Part shown: piece after piece, positions 46,000 to 54,964 of the stretch
Layout: each line of letters starts with the position of its first letter
How positions within the stretch are numbered: position 1 is the stretch's first letter
NCBI RefSeq assembly: GCF_003573545.1
Contig: NZ_QWET01000015.1
Span: 1 to 64,000, forward strand
DNA: 64,000 nucleotides
Origin: Mariniphaga sediminis
GTDB taxonomy: Bacteria > Bacteroidota > Bacteroidia > Bacteroidales > Prolixibacteraceae
Reading direction: 5' to 3'
Position numbers and translations under genes: made by a program
Notes under the pieces: model-generated
The model's input: only the letters and a program-made list of their open reading frames with translations
Told to the model about the DNA's origin: nothing
Database searches by the model: none

Positions 46000-47082
46000 A
46001 TGAAACAATTATTACGTTTATCTCTTATGTTTGGTTTTGCCATGATCGCTTTCATTGCACTGGCACAAAAACCGCAAATTGTCTTTGAAAACCTCGAACA
46101 TGATTTTGGTACTTTTAAGGAATCGGATGGGGTTCAAACCACTACTTTTAAATTTGCTAATGAAGGGTCGGTTCCTTTGATCCTGAGCAATGTAAGGGCA
46201 TCTTGCGGATGTACTACGCCAAAATGGACTCGTGAGCCAATTGCTCCTAACAGTACCGGTGAAATTCAGGTAAGTTATAATCCTAAAAACAGGCCGGGCT
46301 CATTTAATAAAACAGTAATGGTGAACTCCAATGCCGAAAACGGTACTACGGTTTTGCGAATTACCGGGAAAGTAGAGGAACGGGAAAAAACCCTTGCCGA
46401 GATGTATCCAAGGAAGATTGGGGCTCTCAGGGTAAAAACCAATCACATTTCATTTTCCAGAATGAAAGAAAATGAAACAAAAACACAGGATTTGGAATTG
46501 GTTAATGATACGGATAAACCAATAAAAGTTGGATTCCGGACTGTTCCGGATCACATTACAGTAAAGGTAGAGCCTGCCACCATTCCGGTGAATGGGAAAG
46601 GGAAACTGATTGTAACTTACAATGCCAAAGAAGCCAATACATATGGTTTTGCCTCACATCGTCTTTACTTGTCGATAGATGGTAGTAATGACTACAGGGC
46701 ATCGGTTGGTGTTAGCGCTACCATAGAAGAAGATTTTGGTAGTCTGACTCCTGAAGAGCTGGCTAAAGCACCCGTTGCTACTTTTTCTGAAACAACGCAT
46801 GATTTTGGCGAAATGAAGCAGGGAGATAAAAAGGATCATACTTTCATGCTCACCAACGATGGTAAGTCAGAACTGATTATCCGTAATGTACGTTCGTCGT
46901 GTGGGTGTACAGCTGTTGCCCCTGCAAAAAAAGTGATTGCACCGGGTGAGTCAGCACCAATAAAAGTTACATTTGATTCACGGGGAAAACGCGGACGTCA
47001 GAGTAAGTCGATTACAGTAATTACAAACGATCCAAAAACGCCTACCAGCATGTTGCGGATTTCGTGTAATATTACTACCTGA
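46000..47082 (+). CDS. Exported protein with two DUF1573 domains
   Basis: A 360-aa exported protein: signal peptide (about 1-22, ending IALAQ), then two ASH/MSP-like beta-sandwich DUF1573 domains. Each has the hallmark DFG strand and SCGCT motif: HDFGTFKES...RASCGCTTP (about 31-76) and HDFGEMKQG...RSSCGCTAV (about 267-308). A related middle sandwich (about 150-245) lacks the cysteines. These proteins are abundant in Bacteroidetes; the role is unknown, perhaps periplasmic or surface structural. The paired cysteines might form a disulfide or bind metal (inference). Confidence 0.9.
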   Translation: MKQLLRLSLMFGFAMIAFIALAQKPQIVFENLEHDFGTFKESDGVQTTTFKFANEGSVPLILSNVRASCGCTTPKWTREPIAPNSTGEIQVSYNPKNRPGSFNKTVMVNSNAENGTTVLRITGKVEEREKTLAEMYPRKIGALRVKTNHISFSRMKENETKTQDLELVNDTDKPIKVGFRTVPDHITVKVEPATIPVNGKGKLIVTYNAKEANTYGFASHRLYLSIDGSNDYRASVGVSATIEEDFGSLTPEELAKAPVATFSETTHDFGEMKQGDKKDHTFMLTNDGKSELIIRNVRSSCGCTAVAPAKKVIAPGESAPIKVTFDSRGKRGRQSKSITVITNDPKTPTSMLRISCNITT

Positions 47083-47114
47083 GGTTAGAAAAGTTTATAG
47101 AATGTCAATAATGT

Positions 47115-47154
47115 AAAGAGTGTCGCAAGTTCAGACTTGCGGCACTCTTTTTTT
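47115..47154 (+). terminator. Intrinsic terminator after the DUF1573 gene
   Basis: AAAGAGTGTCGCAAGT pairs with ACTTGCGGCACTCTTT (one wobble) around a TCAG loop, followed by a run of T. Confidence 0.88.
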
Positions 47155-47177
47155 GCTCCGATACAAAATAAATATGG

Positions 47178-47185
47178 TATTTTTG
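47178..47185 (+). promoter_or_regulatory. Putative -7 element of meaB
   Basis: TATTTTTG matches TAnnTTTG exactly. The predicted start near 47192 leaves a leader of about 130 nt that contains a 36-codon open frame. Confidence 0.45.
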
Positions 47186-47211
47186 CAGAACGCTTATTCT
47201 GTAAAACAACC

Positions 47212-47322
47212 ATGAATGAAATATATTCTCATAGGAGCATGATTGCAAACTTCATGAGGGTGCCCTATCCGGCTGTTCCAGGCGGACAGGTTGTTTTACC
47301 ATTGGAAATTAGAAACACATAA
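47212..47322 (+). CDS. Possible 36-aa upstream open frame before meaB
   Basis: ATG at 47212 opens a frame ending TAA at 47320-47322, two bases before the meaB start. The peptide begins MNEIYSHRSMIANF and includes VPYPAVPGGQVVLPLE. No family is recognised. The tight junction to meaB suggests coupled translation if it is expressed, but only the open frame supports it. Confidence 0.3.
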   Translation: MNEIYSHRSMIANFMRVPYPAVPGGQVVLPLEIRNT

Positions 47323-47324
47323 AA

Positions 47325-48434
47325 ATGTCAGAACAGAAAAAACATATAGAAAACAGTCCGGAGTTTAAAGGACTGTTGGTGAATGAAGGAGTGGAACACC
47401 CCGGTTCTGTTGACGACCATTCAGTCCGGCGCTTTTTGCAGAAGAAACGAAAGTTGCTGCCTGTGGAAGACTATGTGAATGGTATTCTGGCGGGTAATAT
47501 TACCTTGTTGAGTAAAGCTGTTACGCTGGTTGAGAGTTCAAAACCTGAACATCAGCAGGTGGCACAAGAGATAATCGTGCAGTGTTTGCCACATAGCGGG
47601 AAATCTCTACGTATCGGTATTACCGGAGTTCCGGGAGTGGGTAAAAGTACGTTTATAGAGGCGCTGGGAAGCTACATTACCGGGCGTGGCGGAAAGCTTG
47701 CCGTGCTGGCCATTGACCCCAGCAGTGAACGGTCCGGAGGAAGTATTCTGGGGGATAAAACGCGTATGGAAGAACTTGCCGGCGATAAAAATGCCTATAT
47801 CAGGCCCAGTCCTTCTGCCGGCTCTCTGGGAGGGGTGGCCCGTAAAACCCGCGAAACCATTGTATTGTGCGAAGCTGCCGGGTTCGACCATGTGTTTATC
47901 GAAACAGTGGGAGTAGGGCAGAGCGAAACAGCTGTGCATTCCATGTCTGACTTTTTCCTGCTGTTGATGCTTGCCGGTGCAGGCGATGAGTTGCAGGGAA
48001 TTAAACGTGGTATTATGGAAATGGCTGACCTGATAGCCATTAATAAAGCTGACGGGAATAACCTGGAGAAGGCACAAATGGCTAAACGCCAGTATCTAAA
48101 CGCACTGCATCTTTTTCCCGTGAAGGATTCAGGATGGGAGCCGCAGGTACATACCTGTTCGGCGCTTACTAAAACAGGAGTGGCCGAAGTGTGGGAACAA
48201 ATTGAGGCGTATAAAAAGCAAACAATGGAGAATGGTTATTTTTTGCAAAAACGAAATTCACAGTCCATTTTCTGGATGCATGAAACCATTCAGGATCAGA
48301 TAAAACGTGCGTTTTACCAACATCCCGGTATGAAAGACAAAATCAGGGAACTTGAAGAGCAGGTGCTTCAGAGCAAAATAAGTTCTTTTGTTGCTGCCGG
48401 GAAGTTGTTGGAAATATATTCGGAACTAAAATAA
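47325..48434 (+). CDS. meaB: Methylmalonyl-CoA mutase-associated GTPase MeaB (ArgK family)
   Basis: A 369-aa G3E P-loop GTPase that protects and gates cofactor loading of the B12-dependent methylmalonyl-CoA mutase. Walker A GVPGVGKST, the DPSSERSGGSILGDKTRM block, ETVGVGQSE (switch/Walker B) and the base-recognition NKAD are all present. The C-terminal helices of the dimerisation arm (about 310-369) are complete. The mutase subunit genes are not adjacent here, although in many genomes they are. Other G3E functions such as isobutyryl-CoA mutase support are possible. Confidence 0.93.
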   Translation: MSEQKKHIENSPEFKGLLVNEGVEHPGSVDDHSVRRFLQKKRKLLPVEDYVNGILAGNITLLSKAVTLVESSKPEHQQVAQEIIVQCLPHSGKSLRIGITGVPGVGKSTFIEALGSYITGRGGKLAVLAIDPSSERSGGSILGDKTRMEELAGDKNAYIRPSPSAGSLGGVARKTRETIVLCEAAGFDHVFIETVGVGQSETAVHSMSDFFLLLMLAGAGDELQGIKRGIMEMADLIAINKADGNNLEKAQMAKRQYLNALHLFPVKDSGWEPQVHTCSALTKTGVAEVWEQIEAYKKQTMENGYFLQKRNSQSIFWMHETIQDQIKRAFYQHPGMKDKIRELEEQVLQSKISSFVAAGKLLEIYSELK

Positions 48435-48443
48435 AAGTTTCAC

Positions 48444-48451
48444 TAAATTTG
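48444..48451 (+). promoter_or_regulatory. Putative -7 element of lpdA
   Basis: TAAATTTG matches TAnnTTTG exactly, 75 bp before the lpdA start. Confidence 0.5.
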
Positions 48452-48526
48452 TGTGATTATCTTAGAAAAAACATTTCAAGAACAGACCTGTTGTAATAGA
48501 TTAAAATTAACAATAAAAAAAATAGT

Positions 48527-49918
48527 ATGGATTACGATGTATTAGTCATAGGGAGTGGCCCCGGCGGATATGTTGCTGCTATAAGGGCATCCCAACTGGG
48601 AATGAAAGTGGCTGTAGTTGAAAAAGAAAATATTGGCGGGATTTGTCTGAATTGGGGATGTATTCCCACTAAATCGCTGCTAAAAAGTGCACAGGCCCTG
48701 GAGTATGCCAAACATGCGGTCGATTACGGTGTTTTAATCAGCGGAGATGTAAAAGCTGATTTTCCCGGAATGGTTAAACGAAGCCGGGATGTGGCGGGAG
48801 GAATGAGCAAAGGGGTTCAGTTCCTGTTCAAAAAGAATAAAATTGCATCGATTGACGGATTTGGAAAACTTGCCGGTAAAAATACCGTGGAAGTGACCGA
48901 TGATTCTGGCAAGAAAAAAAATTATACTGCCAAACATATTATTCTGGCAACCGGCGCCCGTTCACGCGAATTACCCAACCTGGCAATTGACGGTAAAAAA
49001 ATTATTGGTTACCGGAAGGCAATGGCTTTGGATAAGCAGCCTGAAAGTATGGTGGTGGTTGGTTCCGGCGCCATTGGCAGCGAATTTGCCTATTTCTATC
49101 AATCCATCGGAACCAATGTTACCCTGGTGGAATTTATGCCAACCCTGGTTCCCAACGAAGATCAGGAAGTAGCCAAACAACTGGAACGTTCTTTTAAAAA
49201 GATGAAAATGAAAGTACTGACCAGTTCGTCTGTTGAAAAAGTGGACACTTCGGGTAAAAAATGCAAAGTAACCATCAAAACCAAAAAGGGCGAAGAAACA
49301 GTGGAAGCTGATATTGTCCTTTCTGCTGTAGGAATTACCCCCAATACCGAAAATATCGGGTTGGAAGAAATGGGAATTAATACTGAAAAAGGACGGGTGA
49401 AAGTGGATGAGTTTTACCGTACCAATGTGGAGGGTGTTTATGCTATCGGCGATATTTTGGCAGGACCTGCTCTTGCGCATGTCGCTTCTGCCGAGGGGAT
49501 TACCTGTGTGGAAAAAATTGCCGGGTTGAACCCCGAACCAATTGATTACAATAATATTCCCGGATGTACTTATACAAATCCTGAAATTTCTTCGGTAGGT
49601 CTTACTGAAGAGAAAGCCAAAGAAGCAGGCTACGAAGTGAAGGTGGGTAAATTTCCCTATTCGGCCAGTGGAAAAGCAAGTGCCGCCGGTCAGAAGGACG
49701 GCTTCATAAAACTGATCTTCGATGCTAAATACGGTGAACTGCTGGGGGCCCACATGATAGGAGGAAATGTTACTGAAATGATTGCCGAACTGGTAGTAGC
49801 CAAAAAACTTGAAATTACAGGGCACGAATTGATTAAAACCATCCATCCGCATCCAACGATGAGCGAAGCAGTGATGGAAGCTGCAGCGGCGGCTTACGAT
49901 GAAGTAATTCATATTTAA
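48527..49918 (+). CDS. lpdA: Dihydrolipoyl dehydrogenase
   Basis: A 463-aa FAD flavoprotein that re-oxidises dihydrolipoamide in the 2-oxoacid dehydrogenase and glycine cleavage complexes. The FAD-binding GSGPGG (9-14), the redox disulfide C40/C45 in GGICLNWGCIPTKS, the NAD-binding VVGSGAIGSEFA and the C-terminal active-site HPHPTMSEA are intact. There is no lipoyl domain fused at the N-terminus. The gene stands alone; E1 and E2 components are not in the window, so it may serve several complexes. Confidence 0.96.
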   Translation: MDYDVLVIGSGPGGYVAAIRASQLGMKVAVVEKENIGGICLNWGCIPTKSLLKSAQALEYAKHAVDYGVLISGDVKADFPGMVKRSRDVAGGMSKGVQFLFKKNKIASIDGFGKLAGKNTVEVTDDSGKKKNYTAKHIILATGARSRELPNLAIDGKKIIGYRKAMALDKQPESMVVVGSGAIGSEFAYFYQSIGTNVTLVEFMPTLVPNEDQEVAKQLERSFKKMKMKVLTSSSVEKVDTSGKKCKVTIKTKKGEETVEADIVLSAVGITPNTENIGLEEMGINTEKGRVKVDEFYRTNVEGVYAIGDILAGPALAHVASAEGITCVEKIAGLNPEPIDYNNIPGCTYTNPEISSVGLTEEKAKEAGYEVKVGKFPYSASGKASAAGQKDGFIKLIFDAKYGELLGAHMIGGNVTEMIAELVVAKKLEITGHELIKTIHPHPTMSEAVMEAAAAAYDEVIHI

Positions 49919-49988
49919 CAAATCGTTTGCAGTATACCTGAAATATTTTTGTCAGCTTTTTATCTGACAAATCACAGAATAAAGACGT

Positions 49989-50038
49989 AAAGAGGCTTTA
50001 GTTGTATTTTAATATTACGACAAAAGCCTCTTTTTTTT
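49989..50038 (+). terminator. Intrinsic terminator after lpdA
   Basis: AAAGAGGCTTT (49989-49999) pairs with AAAGCCTCTTT (50023-50033), followed by a T run. Confidence 0.85.
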
Positions 50039-50106
50039 GCGCAAAATCGAATTTATGATTGTTTTGTTCAAATTTTCTGTAAGAGATTGAAAACCAGCCG
50101 GAATGT

Positions 50107-50136
50107 TTTGCGAATAGATATTTAATTCTAAATTTG
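50107..50136 (+). promoter_or_regulatory. Putative promoter of the FadL/TodX gene
   Basis: TTTG (50107-50110), 18 bp, then TAAATTTG (50129-50136): the best-spaced Bacteroidetes-type promoter in the window. The remaining leader to 50223 shows nothing else. Confidence 0.6.
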
Positions 50137-50223
50137 TTTTTCAAAATCAACTGTATTTCCGAAGGATTTTACTCTGCATTGGGGGAATTCGGAGGAAGAA
50201 TGTTTAAACCAAAAATCAGTTAA

Positions 50224-51885
50224 ATGAAAAGATTAACCTTTATTCTGGTATTTTTTATACCTGTACAATTTGTATTTGCCGGTGGATTGTTAACAAATAC
50301 CAATCAAAGTGCTCAGTTTATCCGTATGATGTCGCGGAATGCTTCTACTGAAATTGATGCCGTTTATTTTAATCCGGCCGGTCTTATTAAAATGGAGGAT
50401 GGCTGGCATTTTGCCGTTTACAGCCAGACTATTTTTCAGGACAAACCTGTTGACAGTAAGTTTCCGTTGTTAAATGACGGGTATTACAAGGGAGAAGTGA
50501 AGGTTCCCGTTTTTCCGACAGCTTTTGCTGTTTATAAAATGGACAACTGGGCTTTTTCTCTGGGGTTTGGTCCCAACGCCGGCGGTGGTTCTGCTACCTA
50601 CGATACCGGGCTTCCATCTTTTGAAATCCCTATAACAAAGGTGGTTCCGGGCCTTGCCGGTTTAACCCAAATTAATCCTGAAATGGATGTTTCCGGCTAT
50701 TCTGCCGATCTTTCATTTGATGGAAGTTCTGTGTATTGGGGGATTCAGTTGGGAGCAACTTACAAGGTGAACGATATGCTTTCCGTATATGGAGGTCTTA
50801 GATATTTACCCTCACGTAACACCTACCAGGGGACTATCGAAAATATTGAGTTGAAAGTTGGCGACCAATACTATGCCGCACCTTCCTGGTTGTCGGGCGC
50901 CTCTGAAACCATTAGCGGGTATGCGGCACAGGCTACTGCTGCTGCCAACATGCCGCAAACGCTTAATCCTCTTATTGTAGATTATGGTGCAGGCGATTAC
51001 ACGTTGGAGCAGCTTCAGGTGAACGGATATATTGACGCAACACAAAGGGCCGGAATTGAAGGAGGGCTCCAAATGATGGGGTTGTCTCAACCGCAGATCG
51101 ATGCGATGAATTTAACGATGATTCATGGAGCATATACCCAGGCGAGTCCTGAATTCCAGCAAAAGGCAGCTCAGTTGTCTTCCGTTTCACAAACTTTAGC
51201 GGGTACTGCAAACCGGTTGGGTGATAAAGAGGTAGACACCGAACAAACAGGTGCCGGTTTTACTCCAATGATTGGTGTAAACATTTCTCCCATTGAAAAT
51301 TTAAATATTGCTTTAAAGTACGAAATGAAGACAGCCCTGGAATTGACAAACAATACTACTGTTGATGACATGGGGCTGTTCCCCGACAAAGCTAAATCAC
51401 GTAACGATATTCCTGCAATTTTAGGCGCTGGTGTAGGGTATAATGCTGGTTTGGTAGAAGCGCAGTTGTCGTACAATTTGTATTTTAATAAAGGCGTTAA
51501 TTGGGGCTTAAATGTCAGGGATATTGCGGCAGACCATGATGAAGTTCGCCCGCGCGAAATTGATAAAAACGGTATGGAAATCGCACTGGGACTTCAGTTT
51601 AATGTGTCCGAAAAATTTGCATTCAGTTTAGGCGGAATGTACGGAGATATGGGAATTGCCGAAAATTACCAGAGCGACTTCAGTTACAGTAATCCTTCAG
51701 TTACCGGGGGAGCCGGTATTGCCTGGAAAATTAATGACGCGCTGACGTTTGATGCTGGTTTCTCTAATACTTACTACCAGGATCAAACGGTATCTTTTAC
51801 TGACCCTGATATTGGTCCGTACAAAGAAACGCTGGGGAAAACAACAATGAATTTTGCCATTGGCCTTTCTTACAGTATATTTTAG
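50224..51885 (+). CDS. FadL/TodX (OmpP1) family outer-membrane transport protein
   Basis: A 553-aa outer-membrane channel for hydrophobic compounds. The signal peptide covers about residues 1-19 (ending FVFA). The mature N-terminus has the family plug pattern: NQSAQFIRMMSRNASTEIDAVYFNPAG, where the NPAG motif is diagnostic. The rest is alternating barrel strands, ending in a terminal strand NFAIGLSYSIF. It is longer than E. coli FadL because of an inserted loop region at about 215-340. Ligand (fatty acids, aromatics) unknown. Confidence 0.9.
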   Translation: MKRLTFILVFFIPVQFVFAGGLLTNTNQSAQFIRMMSRNASTEIDAVYFNPAGLIKMEDGWHFAVYSQTIFQDKPVDSKFPLLNDGYYKGEVKVPVFPTAFAVYKMDNWAFSLGFGPNAGGGSATYDTGLPSFEIPITKVVPGLAGLTQINPEMDVSGYSADLSFDGSSVYWGIQLGATYKVNDMLSVYGGLRYLPSRNTYQGTIENIELKVGDQYYAAPSWLSGASETISGYAAQATAAANMPQTLNPLIVDYGAGDYTLEQLQVNGYIDATQRAGIEGGLQMMGLSQPQIDAMNLTMIHGAYTQASPEFQQKAAQLSSVSQTLAGTANRLGDKEVDTEQTGAGFTPMIGVNISPIENLNIALKYEMKTALELTNNTTVDDMGLFPDKAKSRNDIPAILGAGVGYNAGLVEAQLSYNLYFNKGVNWGLNVRDIAADHDEVRPREIDKNGMEIALGLQFNVSEKFAFSLGGMYGDMGIAENYQSDFSYSNPSVTGGAGIAWKINDALTFDAGFSNTYYQDQTVSFTDPDIGPYKETLGKTTMNFAIGLSYSIF

Positions 51886-51901
51886 TTGAAACATTTTTTA
51901 T

Positions 51902-51945
51902 AAAATAAGAGACTGTTTTGTTTTTATGAAACAGCCTCTTATTTT
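51902..51945. terminator. Bidirectional terminator between FadL/TodX and hydrolase genes
   Basis: AAAATAAGAGACTGTTT (51902-51918) pairs with AAACAGCCTCTTATTTT (51929-51945) with one mismatch. It reaches into the stop codon of the convergent gene. Confidence 0.85.
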
Positions 51946-53110
51946 ATTTGATAGCAAGGGAAATGGCAGAGAAAATGCGATCAAAACTTTTGTCTACCGC
52001 ATACTTTTGATTGGTCTTAAATACAGGAAATGGGTTTTCATGGGAATAATCATAAGGGAAGTCGGCCCAATGAAATGTAAAGAATGTCTTTCCCCGGGAG
52101 TCCTTAATTGTTTCCCGAATATCATGGATCGGAATTACTTTATCTTTTAGAAGGCCAATGGCCGTTATTTTTTTCGAAAGACCAGCCATGGCTGTCTCTT
52201 TTATCTGCCTGAATGAAGGAAGCGGAATCATGGCTTTGAACGATTGAATGATGGGCTCCAGGCGCTTGACACGATTGTGGTTTGAGCTCTGGTTTGAATG
52301 GCTCTCAAATTGGTTGGGATAAAAATGAATTAATTTTTTATAGGCCAGATTATCCATAATTAGCTTTGACGTTCCGCTCATTTTGTTAAACGATGCTCCC
52401 CCGCAAAATAATACCGCTTTTGAGTTTGCTAACATATTGTCAGGGTTTGCCATAAACAAAATCTGAGTCAGGAAGGCCCCAATGGAATATCCTAAAAAAT
52501 TTACCTGTGCATTTTTTAACAACAGCGGATGATTCCCCTTTTTTATCTGGTCCAGTAGCTGCAATAAATCGCTTGCGCTTTGCAGTCCCGCCCTGTAAAA
52601 GCGCATGGGGTCTTCTGTCAGGCGGTTGCTCAGGGCAGCATTGGCAAATGATAACTGAATGATATCCTGATGGACACTTTTCCGGGACTTTACCAGGTTT
52701 AGCATGCTTCGTGGGTCGCTCCATTCCTTTTTCCCGCGGTTTATATGAAATGCCAGCGGAAACAGGATGACTGTACGCTTTGTCTTTTCGGCCAAAAAGT
52801 AGGCCCATGGGAGGTATTTTGTCCAGTCTCTTTCATTCAACCCATGTAAAAGAATAATGGCCTGGTTATTTTTTTTGTCGTCAGGAACAAAAACCGGGTA
52901 ATCAAATGACCAGTTTTCTTCAATTTTTGAATCCTCAAAACAAAATGATGAATCTTCAGTCTTCAGTAGATGTTTTTGTCTCGGGTAGTGTGATTCAAAC
53001 CGGATATTCCTGATCCTGGTATTTGATTCCGGGATTTGGATTTCTTCCCCTGCCGACGGAAAAAGTCCGGCGAGTTTTTGATGATGATATGTATAACTCA
53101 TCGGTTGCAT
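51944..53110 (-). CDS. Alpha/beta-hydrolase-fold protein (DUF6051-like)
   Basis: A 388-aa protein without a signal peptide. Oxyanion-type ILLHGLNERDW (about 135-145) and the nucleophile elbow FLGYSIGAFL (GxSxG form GYSIG) mark an alpha/beta hydrolase. A C-terminal KDKVIPIHDI and a HWADFPYDYSH segment could supply the acid and histidine. The N-terminal 110 residues are family-specific. I believe this corresponds to the Bacteroidetes family called DUF6051, from memory. Substrate unknown. It is a single gene, convergent with the FadL/TodX gene. Confidence 0.75.
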   Translation of the reverse strand: MQPMSYTYHHQKLAGLFPSAGEEIQIPESNTRIRNIRFESHYPRQKHLLKTEDSSFCFEDSKIEENWSFDYPVFVPDDKKNNQAIILLHGLNERDWTKYLPWAYFLAEKTKRTVILFPLAFHINRGKKEWSDPRSMLNLVKSRKSVHQDIIQLSFANAALSNRLTEDPMRFYRAGLQSASDLLQLLDQIKKGNHPLLLKNAQVNFLGYSIGAFLTQILFMANPDNMLANSKAVLFCGGASFNKMSGTSKLIMDNLAYKKLIHFYPNQFESHSNQSSNHNRVKRLEPIIQSFKAMIPLPSFRQIKETAMAGLSKKITAIGLLKDKVIPIHDIRETIKDSRGKTFFTFHWADFPYDYSHENPFPVFKTNQKYAVDKSFDRIFSAISLAIK

Positions 53111-53277
53111 TTTTTTTATTTACGAATTTAGAGATGCCTTCTGCATTGCGCAAAATATTGGGATTGTGTCAGAAAATATGGGACAAGAGAAGGTAATAAG
53201 GGGTGATTTTAGTTATTGTGGGGTGAATTCATAAAGAGCGTTTGACAAAAAATGCACGTTCGTTTTCGATTAAAACT

Positions 53278-53285
53278 TATTTTTG
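53278..53285 (+). promoter_or_regulatory. Putative -7 element of the LytTR gene
   Basis: TATTTTTG matches TAnnTTTG exactly, 15 bp before the start codon, giving a very short leader. Confidence 0.5.
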
Positions 53286-53300
53286 TATAAATTCTGAACT

Positions 53301-54155
53301 ATGCTTCTCTGGGAAAAAAAAATACCTGGGTTTTTGATTGTGAAGCGAAATATTGTTAATCGCATTATTTTTACTGCTTCTTTTGCCCTGGTATTTATAA
53401 ATATTTATGCGCCCTTTGGGGTAAATACCTGGTATAATGTTACCAAGCTTGAACTCTTTCTTTATTCCAGCGGACTGATACTTACCGGCATTCTGGTAAT
53501 GGTTTTTAGTCGCATACTCATGTTTAAAATAAGTAGAAAGCGTATGCTTAGTTATTTGCAGTATGTGTCTTGGGAAGTTATGGAGATTGTGATTATGGCA
53601 TTGGTTTATACGCTGTTAAAAACGTTTGTGCTCCGGGAAGGAGATGATTTTGTTGATGATTTTAAATATTCGCTGCAAATTACTTTCCTGGTTGTTGCCA
53701 TTCCCTATTTAATTACTGCCCTCTTTTTTTCGTGGCAGGATAAAACCAAAAAACTTGAAAACCTTGAGTTGTTGTCTGAAGACAATTCTGCCCGGTCCAA
53801 AAAACTTCTTCCTTTTTTTGACGAGAAGGAGGTCATGCGTTTTTCCATAATCCCGGCCGATATCTTTTACCTGGAGGCAGCCGATAATTATGTAGCCATT
53901 TATTATTTGAACAAACAAAAAATTGCACATTACTTAATCCGGAATAGTTTAAAGAACCTTGAGGAGTACCTTTCAGATTATTCGTTTGTTAGATGCCACA
54001 GATCTTTTATTGTCAATTTTGACAGAGTCATGCTAATCAGAAAAGAAAAAGACGGGCTGAAACTGGAAATTGATGCGCCTGCAGAAATAGTAATTCCTGT
54101 ATCGAAAACTTTTTCGCAAAGTGTGTTGAATGAATTTGTGAAAACAGGAGATTAG
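53301..54155 (+). CDS. Membrane-bound LytTR-type transcriptional regulator
   Basis: A 284-aa regulator with four predicted transmembrane helices in the first 145 residues (about 20-38, 50-70, 88-106, 124-145), then a linker and a C-terminal LytTR DNA-binding domain (about 180-280; FYLEAADNYVAIYY and SFVRCHRSFIVNF are the family core). There is no receiver domain, so the membrane part may sense a signal directly or recruit a partner. Such one-component membrane LytTR proteins are common in Bacteroidetes. No histidine kinase gene adjoins it. Targets unknown. Confidence 0.88.
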   Translation: MLLWEKKIPGFLIVKRNIVNRIIFTASFALVFINIYAPFGVNTWYNVTKLELFLYSSGLILTGILVMVFSRILMFKISRKRMLSYLQYVSWEVMEIVIMALVYTLLKTFVLREGDDFVDDFKYSLQITFLVVAIPYLITALFFSWQDKTKKLENLELLSEDNSARSKKLLPFFDEKEVMRFSIIPADIFYLEAADNYVAIYYLNKQKIAHYLIRNSLKNLEEYLSDYSFVRCHRSFIVNFDRVMLIRKEKDGLKLEIDAPAEIVIPVSKTFSQSVLNEFVKTGD

Positions 54156-54187
54156 AAAGGCCGCCCGTCCATTGACAAGCGGCCTTT
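54156..54187. terminator. Hairpin terminator after the LytTR gene
   Basis: AAAGGCCGC (54156-54164) pairs with GCGGCCTTT (54179-54187). The stem is GC-rich with only a short T run and could serve both converging genes. Confidence 0.7.
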
Positions 54188-54229
54188 GCGAACTAAACTG
54201 TAGCAGCAAAAATTGGAGGTTTGGAGATT

Positions 54230-54889
54230 TTATTTTAGTTCAAACAACTTTTTATAGGTTTCATCCCCCAAGTTAGCCATCAGGTAAAACCGGGTTATCC
54301 CATCATTTTTCAATGACGTCAAATCGAAACTGAGGGTTTTGGTAAGGAACGCTTCGCAGGGATCGTCATTTGCGTTGTGCCGGATTTCCAATTCAACGGT
54401 GTCATCGCTATTTTCCTCCAACGAATGTATTCGTGCTAAATCGACAGTGTGCTCACGGCAACCACCGCTAAAAGAAAGCTTCAGGTTTAAACAGTTGCCG
54501 TCGATAAAAGCTTCCTGGAGGTAAACAGGATCGTTGGCCAGGCTGTCGGAATTATGCGAATAAAGGTCGGTGAGCGGTGCACCACAATCAATTTCTTCTA
54601 CATGAAGGATATCGCAGGCTACACCCTGATCGCAGGTCGGGATGATATTGGGTAGTTTAACGTATCGTATCAAAACCCGTTGTCCCTGAGTAAAAGTAAA
54701 TTCATCTGGGTAATGGAACGGTTGAATCTGTTCTCCATTATCCAGTTCGATGATAAAACTGCAGTGTTTGCTTCCGGCATAATCCATTACAATGCCGGTT
54801 TCCTGGCGGGGTGTTTCGGTTGTTTCATTGCAGCCGGTTAATGCGACCACGACTGCAAATATTGTGACGATTAAAAATTTTGTATTCAT
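54230..54889 (-). CDS. Lipoprotein of unknown function with conserved-looking cysteines
   Basis: A 219-aa lipoprotein; the signal ends LTGC, C20. The first half forms a small beta domain (GIVMDYAGSKHCSFIIELDNG; FTQGQRVLIRYV, resembling an OB-like fold). The second half has several cysteines (IPTCDQGVACDI, GCREHTVDLARI, DPCEAF) that may form disulfides or bind metal. A related style of domain appears in the lipoprotein encoded at 62201-62602. No catalytic motif. It is transcribed in the same direction as the two serpin genes but lies downstream of them, 75 bp apart. Confidence 0.65.
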   Translation of the reverse strand: MNTKFLIVTIFAVVVALTGCNETTETPRQETGIVMDYAGSKHCSFIIELDNGEQIQPFHYPDEFTFTQGQRVLIRYVKLPNIIPTCDQGVACDILHVEEIDCGAPLTDLYSHNSDSLANDPVYLQEAFIDGNCLNLKLSFSGGCREHTVDLARIHSLEENSDDTVELEIRHNANDDPCEAFLTKTLSFDLTSLKNDGITRFYLMANLGDETYKKLFELK

Positions 54890-54964
54890 GTCTTTTTTTT
54901 TGAACGTTTTTATGCCAATACTTTTGTAGCGAATAAAAAATCAATGATTAAAGACTTGCGTACG

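Noticed and set aside
47137-47322. 61-aa frame before meaB
   Set aside because: Its first third lies in the terminator of the DUF1573 gene and the promoter; only the 36-codon sub-frame from 47212 is kept, at low confidence.
48971-49921. 316-aa open frame antisense to lpdA
   Set aside because: It is rich in F, H and C as expected for the complement of a coding strand and matches no family.
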